Assembly: GCA_018433765.1 (NCBI GenBank)
Contig: JAHDQO010000004.1
Coordinates: forward strand, 124,001-188,000
DNA: 64,000 nucleotides
Source of the DNA: Tissierellales bacterium
GTDB lineage: Bacteria; Bacillota; Clostridia; Tissierellales; Sedimentibacteraceae
Reading direction: 5' to 3'
Shown here: positions 62,618-64,000 of the stretch, piece by piece
Position numbering within the stretch: position 1 is the first letter of the stretch
Layout of the letters: every line of letters begins with the position of its first letter
Notes under the pieces: generated by a model
Database searches by the model: none
The model's input: the letters and a program-made list of their open reading frames with translations, nothing else
Told to the model about the DNA's origin: nothing
Made by a program: the position numbers and the translations under genes

Positions 62618-62728
62618 CGCCTCACTGGGCTATAATTAAAAAGTCCTTCCTGATAATAGACATAGGAAGGTAGAGTGAGTTTATAATAATTTAGTTACAT
62701 TTCAACCTTCCTGATATCTCTGTATCAG
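62618..62728 (-). promoter_or_regulatory. Attenuator-like leader of uraA with PyrR-type loops
   Basis: On the minus strand CTGATA-CAGAGA-TATCAG (62728–62711) forms a 5' hairpin. Its 3' arm leads into AGGAAGG (62712–62706), which can pair with CCTTCCT (62670–62664). The same CCTTCCT can pair with AGGAAGG at 62651–62645, followed by ACTTTTT, making a terminator. Downstream AGCCCAGTGAGGCG (62631–62618) matches 12 of 14 positions of the PyrR site ARUCCNGNGAGGYU, as I recall it, right before the ribosome site. Confidence 0.65.
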
Positions 62729-62746
62729 TTTAAAGATTCCATGACT

Positions 62747-62775
62747 ATAATAATATTTTTTTAGACAAAAAGCAA
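62747..62775 (-). promoter_or_regulatory. uraA promoter
   Basis: On the minus strand TTGCTT (62775–62770) and TATTAT (62752–62747) have a 17-base spacer, giving a leader of about 140 bases. Confidence 0.5.
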
Positions 62776-62844
62776 CAAAAAATTGAAGTTTTTTATTTAA
62801 ATCCTTAATATAAAGAATCAATTTATATTTATCAAAGTAAAATC

Positions 62845-62873
62845 AGAAAATAGGATAGTATATCCTATTTTCT
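62845..62873. terminator. 13-bp hairpin downstream of the threonine dehydratase gene
   Basis: AGAAAATAGGATA pairs perfectly with TATCCTATTTTCT around GTA. The T run on the minus-strand exit is weak. Confidence 0.65.
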
Positions 62874-62911
62874 ACTTATTAATAATAAATATTAAAATCA
62901 CTGTATAATTA

Positions 62912-64000
62912 TTAATATACTCTATTAATGTAAAATTTTTCTTTTTTAAGAGTTTTTATTATTTGATTGATATGCTTGTGACCGTTGGTTTCTACAGTTA
63001 CTTCTAGTTGTACGTTCATATATCTATCTGTTGCTTTGAATTGATTATGTTCTAGTTTAATTACATTGCCGCCTAAATTAGATAATATTTGCGAAATTTT
63101 CAATAATTGACCTGGAGTATCTGGTAAATCAACAGAAAAGCAAAAAATCCTTCCTCTTGAAATTAATCCTTTATTTACTACTGATGAAATAGTTACTACA
63201 TCAATATTTCCACCACTTAATACACATACAATATTCTTGTTTTTAACATTTAATTTCTTTAGAGCGGCAAGTGATAAAACTCCAGCTGTTTCTGCTATAA
63301 TTTTGTGCTTTTCCAAGAGGAGTAAAAGAGCTTCCATTATATCTTCTTCTGAAACTGTTATTATGCCATCAACATATCTATTAACTAAATTAAAAGTTAA
63401 ATCTCCCGGCTTTTTAACGGCTACACCTTCAGCAGTAGTTTTTACAATGTCTAGTTCAACAACCTTTCCTTTATCAATAGATGATTTCATTGTCATAGCA
63501 CCTAGAGGTTCAACACCTATTACTCTTATATTAGGATTTATTGATTTTGCAGCAAGAGCAATGCCACTAATTAATCCACCGCCTCCGATAGGAACAAGTA
63601 TTTCATCAACATCTGCTAGCTGATCAATTATTTCTACACCTATTGTACCTTGTCCGCAGATTACATCATAATCATTAAATGGATGAACAAATGTATATCC
63701 TTTAGATTCAGCTAATCTTAAAGCTTCATTATATGCTTCATCATATACATTACCATGAAGTACAACTTCTGAACCATAAGATTTTGTAGCATTAACTTTG
63801 ATTAAAGGTGTAATGTTAGGCATAACTATGACTGACTGCAATCCTAGTTTTTGAGCTGAATAAGCAACTCCCTGAGCGTGGTTTCCAGCAGATGAAGCAA
63901 TGATTCCATTTGTTTTTTCTTTTTCTGAAAGATTTGCGATTTTATTAAAAGCTCCTCTAATTTTAAATGAACCTGTAAACTGCAAATTTTCTGGTTTTAA
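62912..64000 (-). CDS. ilvA: Threonine ammonia-lyase with ACT domain (5' end outside window)
   Basis: The frame is open to the window edge (LKPENLQFTGSFKIRGAFNK, whose Lys carries PLP), so the N-terminus is missing. It deaminates threonine to 2-oxobutyrate. SSAGNHAQGVAYSA, a glycine-rich PLP-phosphate loop (PIGGGGLISGIALA) and SGGNIDVV are typical. The C-terminal ACT-like domain (FSVDLPDTPGQLLKISQILS) is short, as in the catabolic/TdcB-like or short IlvA types. It is the first gene read on the minus strand at the right edge. Whether it serves isoleucine synthesis or catabolism is open. Confidence 0.9.
   Translation of the reverse strand, partial: LKPENLQFTGSFKIRGAFNKIANLSEKEKTNGIIASSAGNHAQGVAYSAQKLGLQSVIVMPNITPLIKVNATKSYGSEVVLHGNVYDEAYNEALRLAESKGYTFVHPFNDYDVICGQGTIGVEIIDQLADVDEILVPIGGGGLISGIALAAKSINPNIRVIGVEPLGAMTMKSSIDKGKVVELDIVKTTAEGVAVKKPGDLTFNLVNRYVDGIITVSEEDIMEALLLLLEKHKIIAETAGVLSLAALKKLNVKNKNIVCVLSGGNIDVVTISSVVNKGLISRGRIFCFSVDLPDTPGQLLKISQILSNLGGNVIKLEHNQFKATDRYMNVQLEVTVETNGHKHINQIIKTLKKEKFYINRVY

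Overview
The window is A+T-rich (about 70% by eye). It has strong AGGAGG-type ribosome binding sites, TTG and GTG starts, T-box and BirA-type regulation, and a gyrA–rsbV–rsbW–sigB gene order. Together these point to a low-GC Gram-positive anaerobe of the class Clostridia, possibly a Peptostreptococcales or Tissierellales relative. The start lies inside gyrA, so this is probably chromosomal DNA near the replication origin. No rRNA operon, insertion sequence, CRISPR array or prophage block was seen. Two tRNA genes are present, Arg(CCT) and Val(TAC).

Layout. 1–8.3 kb: the gyrA 3' end, an rsbV-rsbW-sigB partner-switching module, mgsA, niaR, a UPF0182 membrane protein and a divergent pair of PH-domain membrane proteins. 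8.4–15.8 kb: a CAP/SH3 secreted protein, two transporters, serS behind a serine T-box, a DacF-type carboxypeptidase and tRNA-Arg. 15.9–18.3 kb: a MerR–ABC exporter cassette on the minus strand with its own MerR-style promoter. 18.4–23.1 kb: a holin-like protein, a lipoprotein, and a GntR–ABC operon led by a secreted protein that is only the C-terminal domain of a DacF-type protein. 23.1–26.5 kb: a biotin locus, with birA divergent from bioY-bioB-bioY and two BirA operators between them. 26.7–37.4 kb: a metallo-hydrolase, an amino-acid ABC importer, tadA, an XRE regulator, a nitroreductase, rocD, recQ and orr.

37.7–52.9 kb is the most distinctive region. A LacI-type regulator is followed by about 15 kb of co-directional genes: purine-nucleoside phosphorylase, two ADP-ribosylglycohydrolase-family proteins, a BMP-type nucleoside ABC importer, two PfkB/ribokinase-family kinases, two nucleoside hydrolases, a YczE-like membrane protein and an M20 hydrolase. 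It reads as an import-and-dismantle pathway for nucleosides, or for ribosylated and ADP-ribosylated compounds, that ends in phosphorylated ribose. A repeat family with a covarying hairpin sits on both sides of one segment of it.

53–64 kb: sfsA; a tandem duplication producing two secreted paralogues (one a lipoprotein, one apparently not) next to an OmpR-type two-component system; a zinc-ribbon membrane protein; a YmaF-like histidine-repeat protein; tRNA-Val; a small methyltransferase-like membrane protein; uraA behind an attenuator-like leader; and a threonine dehydratase that runs off the window end.
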